Origin: Glaciecola amylolytica
GTDB taxonomy: Bacteria > Bacteroidota > Bacteroidia > Flavobacteriales_D > Crocinitomicaceae
Direction of reading: 5' to 3'
Assembly: GCA_003856375.1 (NCBI GenBank)
Contig: CP034120.1
Location: 4,273,501 to 4,337,500 of the forward strand
Length of the DNA: 64,000 nt
In this document: one piece after another, positions 28,201 to 35,890 of the stretch
Layout of the letters: the number at the start of each line of letters is the position of its first letter
Position numbering within the stretch: the stretch's first letter is position 1
Made by a program: the position numbers and the translations under genes
Notes under the pieces: model-generated
Told to the model about the DNA's origin: nothing
Databases searched by the model: none
What the model saw: only the letters and a program-made list of their open reading frames with translations

Positions 28201-28704
28201 TTCAAAACGATCGGTCCGAAATACGGTAAGCAAATGAAAGCAATTGCTGCTTTGGTTGCTCAGTTGGATCAGCATGGCATTGCAGAAGTGGAGCAAAAGC
28301 AAGGTTGGACAGGAATCATTGACGGTGATGAGGTTGTTCTGGATATGAATGATTTTGAAATCCGAGCAGAAGATATTCCGGGCTGGCTGGTTGCATCCGA
28401 AAACGGATTGACGGTTGCTTTGGACAGCACAATTACGGAAGCATTGCGTATGGAAGGAGTGGCGCGCGAGTTGGTAAACAGAATCCAGAATCTGAGAAAG
28501 GATTCCGGATTGGAAGTAACCGATCGCATCAATCTGACTTTGAAATCTTCCGAATTCATCCAGTTAGCGGCTGAAGCGAATAAGCAATTCATTTGCGAAG
28601 AGGTATTGGCTTCTGATTTGAAGATTAGTTCCGAACCCTTTGAAGGTTTGACAACCGATATCGAAGAAGATGCGGATACTGTGATCAGAGTTGATAAAGT
28701 ATAA
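25228..28704 (+). CDS. ileS: Isoleucine--tRNA ligase
   Basis: A 1158-residue class I synthetase that charges tRNA-Ile. The HIGH-equivalent lies in FEGPPSANGLPGIHHVMARS (about 45-65). A large CP1 editing domain includes the WTTTPWTL motif and the TGIVHIAPTFG segment. The KMSKS loop is at about residue 705 (KMSKSKGNTVDPFE), followed by the anticodon-binding domain. The long C-terminal part without a Cys4 zinc finger indicates the eukaryote-like IleS2 type, which has greater natural resistance to mupirocin in characterised members. Length fits that type. Followed by a strong terminator. Confidence 0.97.
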   Translation: MSQKYSEYSGLNLPNVAQAVLEKWKNERVFEASITSREGAEPFVFFEGPPSANGLPGIHHVMARSIKDIFCRYQTLKGKQVKRKAGWDTHGLPVELGVEKELGITKEDIGKKISVDDYNKACREAVMRYTDIWNRLTEQMGYWVDMENPYITYDPKYMESVWWLLGQLYNKDLLYKGYTIQPYSPAAGTGLSSHELNMPGCYRDVKDTTVVAQFKIADGSNSPFGGGKFSENSFFLAWTTTPWTLSSNTALCVGPNIEYVLVSTFNPYTHEAVQVVLAKDLVKSHFGKGFVEAEDASALNNYDQSGKNIPFMVLGSCKGSDLVGIRYEQLLKGALPHEHADQAFRVISGDFVTTSDGTGIVHIAPTFGADDARVATESGVPAMLVLDDKGNPVPLVDLRGRFRMEVSDAVFGLGGEFVKADYLTEAEKQTELEKQKENLKSIIPDLKAYMSVDERIALKLKIENRAFKIEKYEHSYPHCWRTDKPVLYYPLDSWFIKVTNVKERMIELNNTINWKPASTGSGRFGEWLKNANDWNLSRSRYWGIPIPIWSTEDGDERICISSVEQLKAECDKAVSAGLMTENPLKVFVPNDFSKENYNQIDLHKNYVDEIVLVSASGKPMKRESDLIDVWFDSGAMPYAQWHYPFENKELIDNNKSYPADFIAEGVDQTRGWFYTLHAIATMCFDSVAYKNVISNGLVLDKNGLKMSKSKGNTVDPFETLSKYGPDATRWYMVTNAQPWDNLKFDVDGITEVQRKFFGTLYNTYSFFALYANIDGFSYAEAEIALEERPEIDRWILSKLNSLIAQVDEAYTSFEPTKAGRLIQDFVSDQLSNWYVRLCRRRFWKGDYTTDKISAYQTLYTCLEAVAIMGSPIAPFYLDQLFSDLNAISGRHSVNSVHLALFPKSDAALIDLELEAQMEIAQNVSSLVLALRKKEKIRVRQPLQKIMVPVLDEHFSKNIQHVQDLILSEVNVKELELLDASNNVFVKSIKPNFKTIGPKYGKQMKAIAALVAQLDQHGIAEVEQKQGWTGIIDGDEVVLDMNDFEIRAEDIPGWLVASENGLTVALDSTITEALRMEGVARELVNRIQNLRKDSGLEVTDRINLTLKSSEFIQLAAEANKQFICEEVLASDLKISSEPFEGLTTDIEEDADTVIRVDKV

Positions 28705-28709
28705 AAGCA

Positions 28710-28731
28710 GACTGAGCGTAGTCGAAGTCTG
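28710..28731. repeat. Short hairpin word downstream of ileS
   Basis: CAGACTGAGCGTAGTCGAAG followed by TCTG forms a 6-bp stem (CAGACT/AGTCTG). Words like CTGAGCGTAGTCGAAGTC are common dispersed sequences in Flavobacteriia (recollection, not checked). Confidence 0.35.
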
Positions 28732-28746
28732 CATATGCAACATAAT

Positions 28747-28774
28747 AAATGCCGGAGAAATCCGGCATTTTTCG
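28747..28774 (+). terminator. Rho-independent terminator after ileS
   Basis: Perfect 10-bp stem AAATGCCGGA/TCCGGCATTT around a GAAA tetraloop, followed by T residues. Classic intrinsic terminator. Confidence 0.92.
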
Positions 28775-28855
28775 TTTAAATCCTACTTTTCCGGAAAATT
28801 CAGCCACTTTTTTAGCGGGTCTTCTTATTTTTAAGGAAAAGTGAGATCGGGAGAT

Positions 28856-30880
28856 ATGCAGTTGTTCAGAAAAACGAAGAAGAAGGAATTGGAAGAGTTG
28901 TTCGAAGACTTTTACCATTCTGCTGATTATACTTCCGACAACCTGGAATTTCTGGTCGATCTGGTGGCCTATTTTCGTCCGCAGGAAATCGGGAAAGGAA
29001 GAACAGTCAGCATTCGCCCGTTGATTGAGTATCTGGAGCAGAATTCCGTCAAGCGTTACGCAATGACCGTCTATTTGCGAAATCTCTTTCAGAACCGCAA
29101 ATTCACATCTATTTTAACGGATTCGGGAATCATCCGGGATGCATACTTCATTCGGGAAGTAAGGGAACGTTTGGCTTCCAAAATTCTACCCGAACAACCT
29201 GAACCGGATACTTTGCAGTTCTTATTGAACCAGGTTTTCTACAAGCAAAAAGATATTGAATGGATTCAGGAAATTTCGCTGGAGGAAGTCAATGATCTCG
29301 TGACCTTGCTCGAATTACCGACGATTTATGACGGAACAGAAAGTAATTTCGCCATTACGGAGGTTGTGAACGGAATCAGTTTGTTGATTCAGCGAATCAG
29401 CGGACGGGCTTTGGAACAAGATGTTCTGATCATGGTTCCGGAGTATGAAAATGTGCAAAGTCCGTTTGAACTGTTCGAAAAGAAACTGGATGTGATTGTT
29501 TCGAAAATCATCCACGAGAAAGATTTTTCCGTTTCCCTTATTGACCCAGATTACCGGGATTTGGTTTCCTTGCTTCAGGGTTGTCATGATATCATCAACA
29601 ATGCATTTAACAACAGTGCCCGATTCGGGATTTCCATTCGGGTCAACCAAAGTTTACTTCGGATCAGGCAGCAGTTATATCGCATAGAAGCACTTTTACC
29701 TCTTTTAGCTGCGGATACCGAACAAGATAAACGGGAAAATTCGATTTATCTGGCAATCAAGCTGATTAAATACAACTGTAAAAAGAACAATATCCGTCGG
29801 TTGATGCTCGACAGCACGCAGACGATTGCTTATGAGGTGACGCAGCATACGGCAAAAACGGGTGAACATTATATCACACATTCGAAGAAGGAATATTACA
29901 ACATGCTGTTGACCGCCATGGGAGCAGGTTTGGTCGTCGGATTTCTATGTGTTTTCAAAGTCCTGCTCGGAAAATTTCATGTGAGCGATTTCGGTCATGC
30001 GCTTTTGTATAGCTTGAATTATGCATTCGGATTTATCCTGATTTACCTTTTGGGCTTCACATTGGCAACCAAGCAACCCGCGATGACCGCTGCGGCAATT
30101 GTCAAGTCGATTGAAGCCGGAATGTCCGGTTTGGTCAATGAAGCGGATCGTCACCGCTCTTTTGCCATTCTGTTTGCTCAATTGTTCCGTTCTCAGTTTA
30201 TCGCCTTCGTGGGGAATGTCTTTGTGGCCTTTCCGGTTTCCCTGATTTTAATTTGGTTATTGCAGGGAATGGCCGGTTTCAATATTGTTGATTCACATAA
30301 GAGCCAGAATTTACTCACGGATATCAACCCGATTGAATCAATGGCAATCTTTCACGCATCGATTGCCGGAGTGTTTTTATTCCTGTCGGGGATTATTTCA
30401 GGTTCCATTTCAAACAAGATCAAGCATAAAAGGATCTACAACCGGATCAAAGAACATCCCGTATTAAAGATTTCGATCGGAAAGGAAAATGCAGCGCGTT
30501 TTGCCGGTTGGATTGAACGGAAATGGGCAGGAGTTGCTTCGAATTTTTGGTTTGGTGTTTTTATGGGATCAACAGCTTCGGTAGGAATTTTCCTTGGTTT
30601 GAACCTGGATATCCGCCACATTACCTTTGTTTCGGGGAATTTAGCTATCGGTTTATTCGGAGAGAACTTCCACACAGGTTGGTATCCGATCCTGATGGGA
30701 ATTATCGGAATCGGGGTGATCGGCTTCTTCAACTTCATTGTCAGCTTTTCACTCTCTTTGTGGCTGGCTCTGCGTTCCCGTGATATTCCCCTTTCGGAAG
30801 TGAAGTATCTGTTCCACTCAGTCTGGTTGTATTTCAGATACAAACCCCTTTCCTTTTTCTTCCCTGTGAAAGATTCTTAA
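28856..30880 (+). CDS. Membrane protein of the PF10136 'site-specific recombinase' family
   Basis: About 674 residues from ATG 28856; an in-frame GTG at 28841 would add five residues. The N-terminal half (1-345) is soluble and helical. The C-terminal half holds about seven TM segments, starting YNMLLTAMGAGLVVGFLCVF and including LLYSLNYAFGFILIYLLGFTLATKQPAMTAA. This matches the family called SpecificRecomb (Neisseria Gcr-like). That name is misleading: no recombinase catalytic motif (Tyr or Ser type) is visible and the topology is that of an integral membrane protein. Actual function unknown. No operon partner. Confidence 0.75.
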   Translation: MQLFRKTKKKELEELFEDFYHSADYTSDNLEFLVDLVAYFRPQEIGKGRTVSIRPLIEYLEQNSVKRYAMTVYLRNLFQNRKFTSILTDSGIIRDAYFIREVRERLASKILPEQPEPDTLQFLLNQVFYKQKDIEWIQEISLEEVNDLVTLLELPTIYDGTESNFAITEVVNGISLLIQRISGRALEQDVLIMVPEYENVQSPFELFEKKLDVIVSKIIHEKDFSVSLIDPDYRDLVSLLQGCHDIINNAFNNSARFGISIRVNQSLLRIRQQLYRIEALLPLLAADTEQDKRENSIYLAIKLIKYNCKKNNIRRLMLDSTQTIAYEVTQHTAKTGEHYITHSKKEYYNMLLTAMGAGLVVGFLCVFKVLLGKFHVSDFGHALLYSLNYAFGFILIYLLGFTLATKQPAMTAAAIVKSIEAGMSGLVNEADRHRSFAILFAQLFRSQFIAFVGNVFVAFPVSLILIWLLQGMAGFNIVDSHKSQNLLTDINPIESMAIFHASIAGVFLFLSGIISGSISNKIKHKRIYNRIKEHPVLKISIGKENAARFAGWIERKWAGVASNFWFGVFMGSTASVGIFLGLNLDIRHITFVSGNLAIGLFGENFHTGWYPILMGIIGIGVIGFFNFIVSFSLSLWLALRSRDIPLSEVKYLFHSVWLYFRYKPLSFFFPVKDS

Positions 30881-31003
30881 ACGTATCATTTATTGATATG
30901 TCATTTTATTAAAATGCTAATGAATTAAGGTTTAAAGTGTTAAATAATTAAGAAGTAAGGAGGTGATTCCTTATTTTCGTCTTTCATTAATTATTAACTT
31001 ACT

Positions 31004-33703
31004 ATGAAAAAAAGAATACTGCTAATGTGTTCGTTTACGGCCGCCTTGTCGATTACATCGTGGGGACAGAATCCGCTGAAATCTTTACAGAACGCTCCCA
31101 CGGTAGCATTTACAGAAGTACTGCCGAATCATTCACCAAGTCTTGAAAAGACAATATTATGTCAAGACACCCTATTGTATTCCTATGCAAAAGAAGTATT
31201 GCTGAGCACAACACCTGCGCCTGTCCTGAATGCCCTGGCGTTGTGGCAATCCGATAATGAAGGAATTACTCAGACCTATCTGTTGAACGGTGGATCAGTC
31301 AATGTTTCAGGTGCGCGATTCTATGCTCGCCGAAATGCTGGCAGCCCGGCTGCAACAGCTACTGTTTCGATCTCTGTATACAACGTAAACGGAACGTATA
31401 TGCCTACAACGTTGATTACATCGACTACAATTAACATTTCAAGTACTACTGCTGCATGGTATAATGTAAACTTCCCTACACCTGCAACAGTGACTTCCAA
31501 TTATGCAATTGTAATCGAGTTAACAAATGCAAACCCGAATGCACGACTGGATATTGTAACGAACAATCAGACTGGCGGACAAGCTTATGATGAGAATATC
31601 TGTGCTTTCCGTTCTGCAGATGCTGCAAGTTATCCTGCAAGTGCGGGTAACTGGGTTCCGATTCCTACTGCAACACCGGGATTCAATTTTGAGCCTATTG
31701 TAGGAGCAATTGTTAATTACAACATTACTGCAAGCTACACGGCTCCTACAAGCGCCTGTGCAGGAACTCCCGTAACATTTACAAGTACAAGTACTCCTGC
31801 TGCTGCATTAGCAAGTCGTATGTTTAACTTTAATGTATTCAATACGTTCTTTGGTCTTGCACCAACCGACTCAACTTATGTTTTTAACCTCGATAACGCG
31901 CAGCCATTCCTTTATGGAAACGCATCCACTACCTATACTTATAACACACCTGCTACTTATGATCCTGAACTAGGAATATTCAGTGGTTTCTGGTATGGAT
32001 GTGTAGATGTTGCGAGTACACCTCTTACGATTAATGCATTACCGGCTGCTCCAACAGTTACACCTGGTGGTCCAACGACTTTTTGCCCTGGTGGATCTGT
32101 AACGTTAACTTCTTCCGCTGCTAGTGGAAATACCTGGTCGAATGGGGCAACATCGCAAGCTATTACTGTAAGCGCTGTTGGTTCATACACCGTTACTACG
32201 ACAGCTGCGGGATGTACATCTACAGCATCTGCTGCACAAACTGTTACGGTCAATGCTTTGGATAACGCAACATTTACCTATCCGACAAACTCTATTTGTG
32301 ATGCTGCTCCGAACCAAACTCCTACAACTTCTGTTGCGGGTACATTCTCTGCAACACCTGCAGGATTGAGTTTTGTGAGTACAGCAACAGGTGAAATCAA
32401 CGTTGGAACAAGTACTTCAGGATCTTACTCCATAACATATACGACTTCCGGTGCTTGTCCGAACACAAGCACACAAACAGTTGTGATTTCAGGAGCACCG
32501 GATGCGACCTTTACATACGCCCAGGGAACTTATTGTTCTTCTGCTACAAACCCAAGTCCTGTATTTGGTGCAGGTGCAAGTGCAGGAGCATTCAGCTCAA
32601 CAGCAGGTTTGGTCATCAATACTTCTACAGGTGTAATTAACCTGGCTTCAAGTACTCCGGGAACTTATACAGTAACAAATTCAATTGCTGCAAACGGTTC
32701 TTGCCCAGCTTCTTTGGAAGTATTCAACGTAACAATTACAGCTTCACCAACAGCAGTTGTTTCAGGTGGCGGACAATTATGTGGTACGGGAACTATTCCT
32801 GTAACGATTACTTTATCGGGGACAGGTCCTTGGGATCTTACTTACACAAACGGTACAACACCAACTACGGTTAACGGAGTTGTTACTTCCCCTTATACTG
32901 TAAATGCTACTGCAAACGGAACATTTACGGTTTCGAATGTAACAGCGGGAGCTTGTTCCAATGCAGGAACAGGTTCTGCTACTGTAACTTTTAACGCAAA
33001 TCCGACAGTAACATTCTCGCCGGTTGGTAACGTATGTGACAATGCTAGTCCTGTGACTTTGGTCGGATTGCCGGCAGGAGGAACTTTTTCAGGATCGACA
33101 GGAATTTCAGGATCTACATTTAATCCATCTGGATTGACTCCGGGTTCTGTTACTTTGACATATACTTATACTGATGCAAACAACTGTAGTGGAACAGCAA
33201 ATTCTACATTTACATTGAATGCAGCACCGAATGCAACACTTGGAACATTTACGGATGTTTGTTTACAAACTGCTTCATTTGGTTTAACAGGTGGTTTGCC
33301 AGCTGGAGGAACTTACTCAGGTGCAGGTGTAACTGGTGGAAACTTCAATCCTGCAACAGCTGGAGTTGGTTCAGAAATAATTACTTATACGGTAACTGCT
33401 AACGGATGTACAGATGCAGCAACTCAAACGATCGTAGTAGAAGATTGTGCAGGAATTGAAGAAACAATTGATTTCGGATTGGAAATTTATCCGAATCCTG
33501 CTAGTTCCGCTATCACGATCAAAGCTGGAAAAGATGTTACCTTCTCTATGATTTCTGAGGACGGTAAAATGGTTTATCCGCTTTCTTCTTTAAGCATGAA
33601 TTCAGAAACACAATTGCAGGTTTCTCATTTGGCAAAAGGAGTTTATTTCCTACACTTTAACAGTGCTCAAGGTGCTTTGGTACAAAAAGTACTTGTGAAG
33701 TAA
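31004..33703 (+). CDS. T9SS-sorted repetitive cell-surface protein (adhesin-like)
   Basis: An 899-residue protein with signal peptide MKKRILLMCSFTAALSITSWGQ. It then has a galactose-binding-like beta region (about 60-240) and many Ser/Thr/Gly/Ala-rich Ig-like repeats (about 245-815) with recurring motifs such as TFCPGGSVTLTSS, GTYTVTNS and LPAGGTFSG. The C-terminal sorting domain (about 825-899) begins EIYPNPASSAITIKAG. Such proteins are exported by T9SS and work as adhesins or surface-layer components. Binding target unknown. Codon choice is ACA/GCA-rich, probably reflecting composition. Monocistronic, with a clear terminator. Confidence 0.88.
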   Translation: MKKRILLMCSFTAALSITSWGQNPLKSLQNAPTVAFTEVLPNHSPSLEKTILCQDTLLYSYAKEVLLSTTPAPVLNALALWQSDNEGITQTYLLNGGSVNVSGARFYARRNAGSPAATATVSISVYNVNGTYMPTTLITSTTINISSTTAAWYNVNFPTPATVTSNYAIVIELTNANPNARLDIVTNNQTGGQAYDENICAFRSADAASYPASAGNWVPIPTATPGFNFEPIVGAIVNYNITASYTAPTSACAGTPVTFTSTSTPAAALASRMFNFNVFNTFFGLAPTDSTYVFNLDNAQPFLYGNASTTYTYNTPATYDPELGIFSGFWYGCVDVASTPLTINALPAAPTVTPGGPTTFCPGGSVTLTSSAASGNTWSNGATSQAITVSAVGSYTVTTTAAGCTSTASAAQTVTVNALDNATFTYPTNSICDAAPNQTPTTSVAGTFSATPAGLSFVSTATGEINVGTSTSGSYSITYTTSGACPNTSTQTVVISGAPDATFTYAQGTYCSSATNPSPVFGAGASAGAFSSTAGLVINTSTGVINLASSTPGTYTVTNSIAANGSCPASLEVFNVTITASPTAVVSGGGQLCGTGTIPVTITLSGTGPWDLTYTNGTTPTTVNGVVTSPYTVNATANGTFTVSNVTAGACSNAGTGSATVTFNANPTVTFSPVGNVCDNASPVTLVGLPAGGTFSGSTGISGSTFNPSGLTPGSVTLTYTYTDANNCSGTANSTFTLNAAPNATLGTFTDVCLQTASFGLTGGLPAGGTYSGAGVTGGNFNPATAGVGSEIITYTVTANGCTDAATQTIVVEDCAGIEETIDFGLEIYPNPASSAITIKAGKDVTFSMISEDGKMVYPLSSLSMNSETQLQVSHLAKGVYFLHFNSAQGALVQKVLVK

Positions 33704-33723
33704 GAGAATCGTTGATTTATTAT

Positions 33724-33757
33724 AAAATGCCGTCTTCGAAAGAGGACGGCATTTTTT
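33724..33757 (+). terminator. Rho-independent terminator after the adhesin-like gene
   Basis: Perfect 11-bp stem AAAATGCCGTC/GACGGCATTTT with a 10-nt loop, followed by T residues. Confidence 0.92.
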
Positions 33758-33814
33758 GTTTCAAAGAATAGATCGGGTTAATTCTTTATTGCTAATTTCG
33801 GAACAATTGAAGTT

Positions 33815-34693
33815 ATGCCGAAAAAATACGCTGCTATAGACATCGGATCGAATGCTGCTCGATTGCTGATTGGAGAGATTGCCAAGGAAAACGGGCATCC
33901 GTATGTGAAGAAAATATCTTACACGCGTTTACCTTTACGTTTGGGTGAGGAGGTTTTTGATACAGGAGAAATCAGTATCAAAAAGGCAGATGATTTCATC
34001 AAAACCATGAAAGCATTTCGTTTGATTGCAGACATTTTTAATGTTTCCGCAATTCGTGCCTGTGCAACGAGTGCCATGCGGGATGCGAAAAACGGTCCGG
34101 AAATCATTCAGCAGATTAAACGAAGTACCGGAATTCAGATTGAAACGATTTCCGGTGACGAAGAAGCCCGTTTGATTTTCGGAACATTTGCTTTACTGGA
34201 TATCGAACGCTCGGAATCCTATTTGGTGATTGATGTTGGAGGAGGTTCTACGGAAATCAATGTGTTTGAGCACGGAAAACGCGTAGCAGCAAAAAGCTTT
34301 GATATCGGAACTGTCCGGATGTTGAAAGATAAAGTAGACAAAAGAGGCTGGAAAGAGATGAAACTTTGGATCAAGGAACATGTGGAAGATAATCCGCATT
34401 TGGTCTATGCTACCGGAGGAAATATCAATAAAATCCACAAATTGCTGGGAGTGAAAGAGAAATCTCCTGTCACTCTGAGAGCAATGAATAAGTTGTACAA
34501 TGAACTGCAGCCATTGAGTGTTGGTCAGCGAATGGACCGGTATCAATTGAAACCTGACAGAGCCGACGTAATCGTTCCTGCTTTGGAAATTTTCCGCTTT
34601 TGCATGATCGCACTCAAATGCAAGGAAATGTATGTCCCGAAGATTGGATTATCGGATGGAATCGTTTACGATCTGCATAAGAAACGGGTTTGA
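33815..34693 (+). CDS. Ppx/GppA-type exopolyphosphatase
   Basis: A 292-residue protein of the actin-like ASKHA fold. The phosphate-1 motif KYAAIDIGSNAARLLIGEI is N-terminal, the phosphate-2 motif LVIDVGGGSTEINVF is mid-protein, and VYATGGNINKI follows. These enzymes hydrolyse polyphosphate and/or pppGpp. It has only the two core domains and lacks the C-terminal HD/extension of E. coli GppA, which is usual for short Bacteroidota members. TAATTTCG about 20 bp upstream is a near match to the -7 box. Confidence 0.88.
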   Translation: MPKKYAAIDIGSNAARLLIGEIAKENGHPYVKKISYTRLPLRLGEEVFDTGEISIKKADDFIKTMKAFRLIADIFNVSAIRACATSAMRDAKNGPEIIQQIKRSTGIQIETISGDEEARLIFGTFALLDIERSESYLVIDVGGGSTEINVFEHGKRVAAKSFDIGTVRMLKDKVDKRGWKEMKLWIKEHVEDNPHLVYATGGNINKIHKLLGVKEKSPVTLRAMNKLYNELQPLSVGQRMDRYQLKPDRADVIVPALEIFRFCMIALKCKEMYVPKIGLSDGIVYDLHKKRV

Positions 34694-34828
34694 TTGCTTT
34701 ACTTTATTGATTAGTGTATCTGAAAAAATCGTTTCAATAAATAATAATATCCAGTAATGAGTTTAGATAACTGATTACCAATAATTACAACCCATCAAAT
34801 ATCTTCCGCTTTCTTTCGTTTCAGAAGC

Positions 34829-35461
34829 ATGAACCCTTTCTTTTCCATCCTTACTGCTGCAATCTTGCTGTCTGCCTGTTGTGACGAGCAAAGTAAAACC
34901 AAGACTCAGCCAAATGGGTATCTTTCCTTAAAAGACACATTGGAACTACCTTTCGACACGGCTCGTGTGTTGGCATTGTACGATATGCCGGTTCATGTAT
35001 TCGCGCAAAATGCTCCCGATGATCTGGATACTTTTGTATTGAGCAATCTGATGTATGCCTGCGATTGTCCTTCCTGGGCAAGTGAGAAAGAATTGAAACA
35101 GATTGATGATTACACGATTCTCGATCAGGAAAGTAAAAAGCAGCACGATGTGTTCTACCTTGAAAAAGGAACTGCTAAAATTCAATTACCGGACGAGTTC
35201 ATGGGTTTTGGGAATAAGATCCGGTTTTACGGAAAGATCAGAACCCGGAATGGTTTGCCAAGAGATGGATCACTTATGGATCCCGATCCTCCGTCCGGTC
35301 CGGTTCTAACCGTTTACGGATACGAAGTGATTCTTCCGGCTTTCGTTTACGGACCGGAGGTTCATGTTCCCGATACAACAGGAAAAATGCCTGATTGGGC
35401 ACAATATGAAATGAGTGTCTTAAAAGTAACCGGACATAACTATTTTCCGCGGAAGAATTGA
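34829..35461 (+). CDS. Lipoprotein of unknown function
   Basis: A 210-residue lipoprotein. Signal sequence MNPFFSILTAAILLSAC with Cys17 at the lipobox (a second Cys follows). The mature protein has a Cys pair in YACDCPSWAS and a long beta-rich middle (FMGFGNKIRFYGKI), closing with VLTVYGYEVILPAFV. No family recognised; the C-D-C motif could bind a metal or be a disulfide. It stands alone between ppx and the 429-bp non-coding stretch. Confidence 0.6.
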   Translation: MNPFFSILTAAILLSACCDEQSKTKTQPNGYLSLKDTLELPFDTARVLALYDMPVHVFAQNAPDDLDTFVLSNLMYACDCPSWASEKELKQIDDYTILDQESKKQHDVFYLEKGTAKIQLPDEFMGFGNKIRFYGKIRTRNGLPRDGSLMDPDPPSGPVLTVYGYEVILPAFVYGPEVHVPDTTGKMPDWAQYEMSVLKVTGHNYFPRKN

Positions 35462-35890
35462 TTACAGCACATTTTAGGTGAATCGCAGATTTAATTGATC
35501 AATCAAACCGCATTTAAAGAAGTAGTCTTGATCCCGATGCCTATTTAGGGAAACAAAAAAAAATCAATGCTTTGTATCTGTTAATCAGAATGATATGAAT
35601 CTTAATTTCTGGTGTCAAATATTAAATTCAGATCAAGATTGCATTTTCTTTTGGCAGTTCGATACAGGTATAAAAGATTTTATCTATCATTGTCCTTCTC
35701 TTACCAATCGCTATTTATGAATAAAGTTTACGCAGAAGCGGTAACATTCTTAAATTCAAATACAAAAAACGTATTCAACGATGCTTTTTCCTTACTCTGG
35801 TAAGGGAATGATGCTGTCATGCTTCGATTTTAGATTCATTGATTCTGAGCGGTAGAGAAACTGAATTAGAAACAATTAAAAACAGCAAAC
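35462..35890. other. 429-bp non-coding stretch before the M43 protease gene
   Basis: AT-rich. It holds one 28-codon plus-strand reading frame (35717-35803, beginning MNKVYAEAVTFLNS) ending in a small hairpin (CCTTAC-TCTG-GTAAGG). I see no conserved RNA, no exact TAnnTTTG box and no repeat shared with the rest of the window. It probably holds the protease promoter plus a decayed sequence. Confidence 0.4.

Noticed and set aside
28856-30880. Mobile element recombinase
   Set aside because: Despite the family name there is no Tyr/Ser recombinase motif and it has many TM helices; no mobile element borders it.
31730-33430. CRISPR-like or tandem DNA repeats in the adhesin-like gene
   Set aside because: The similarity is between encoded Ig-like protein repeats; there are no constant-length direct DNA repeats with unique spacers.
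35612-35803. 63-codon frame before the M43 protease
   Set aside because: No recognisable protein features; aromatic/basic random-looking sequence in AT-rich DNA.
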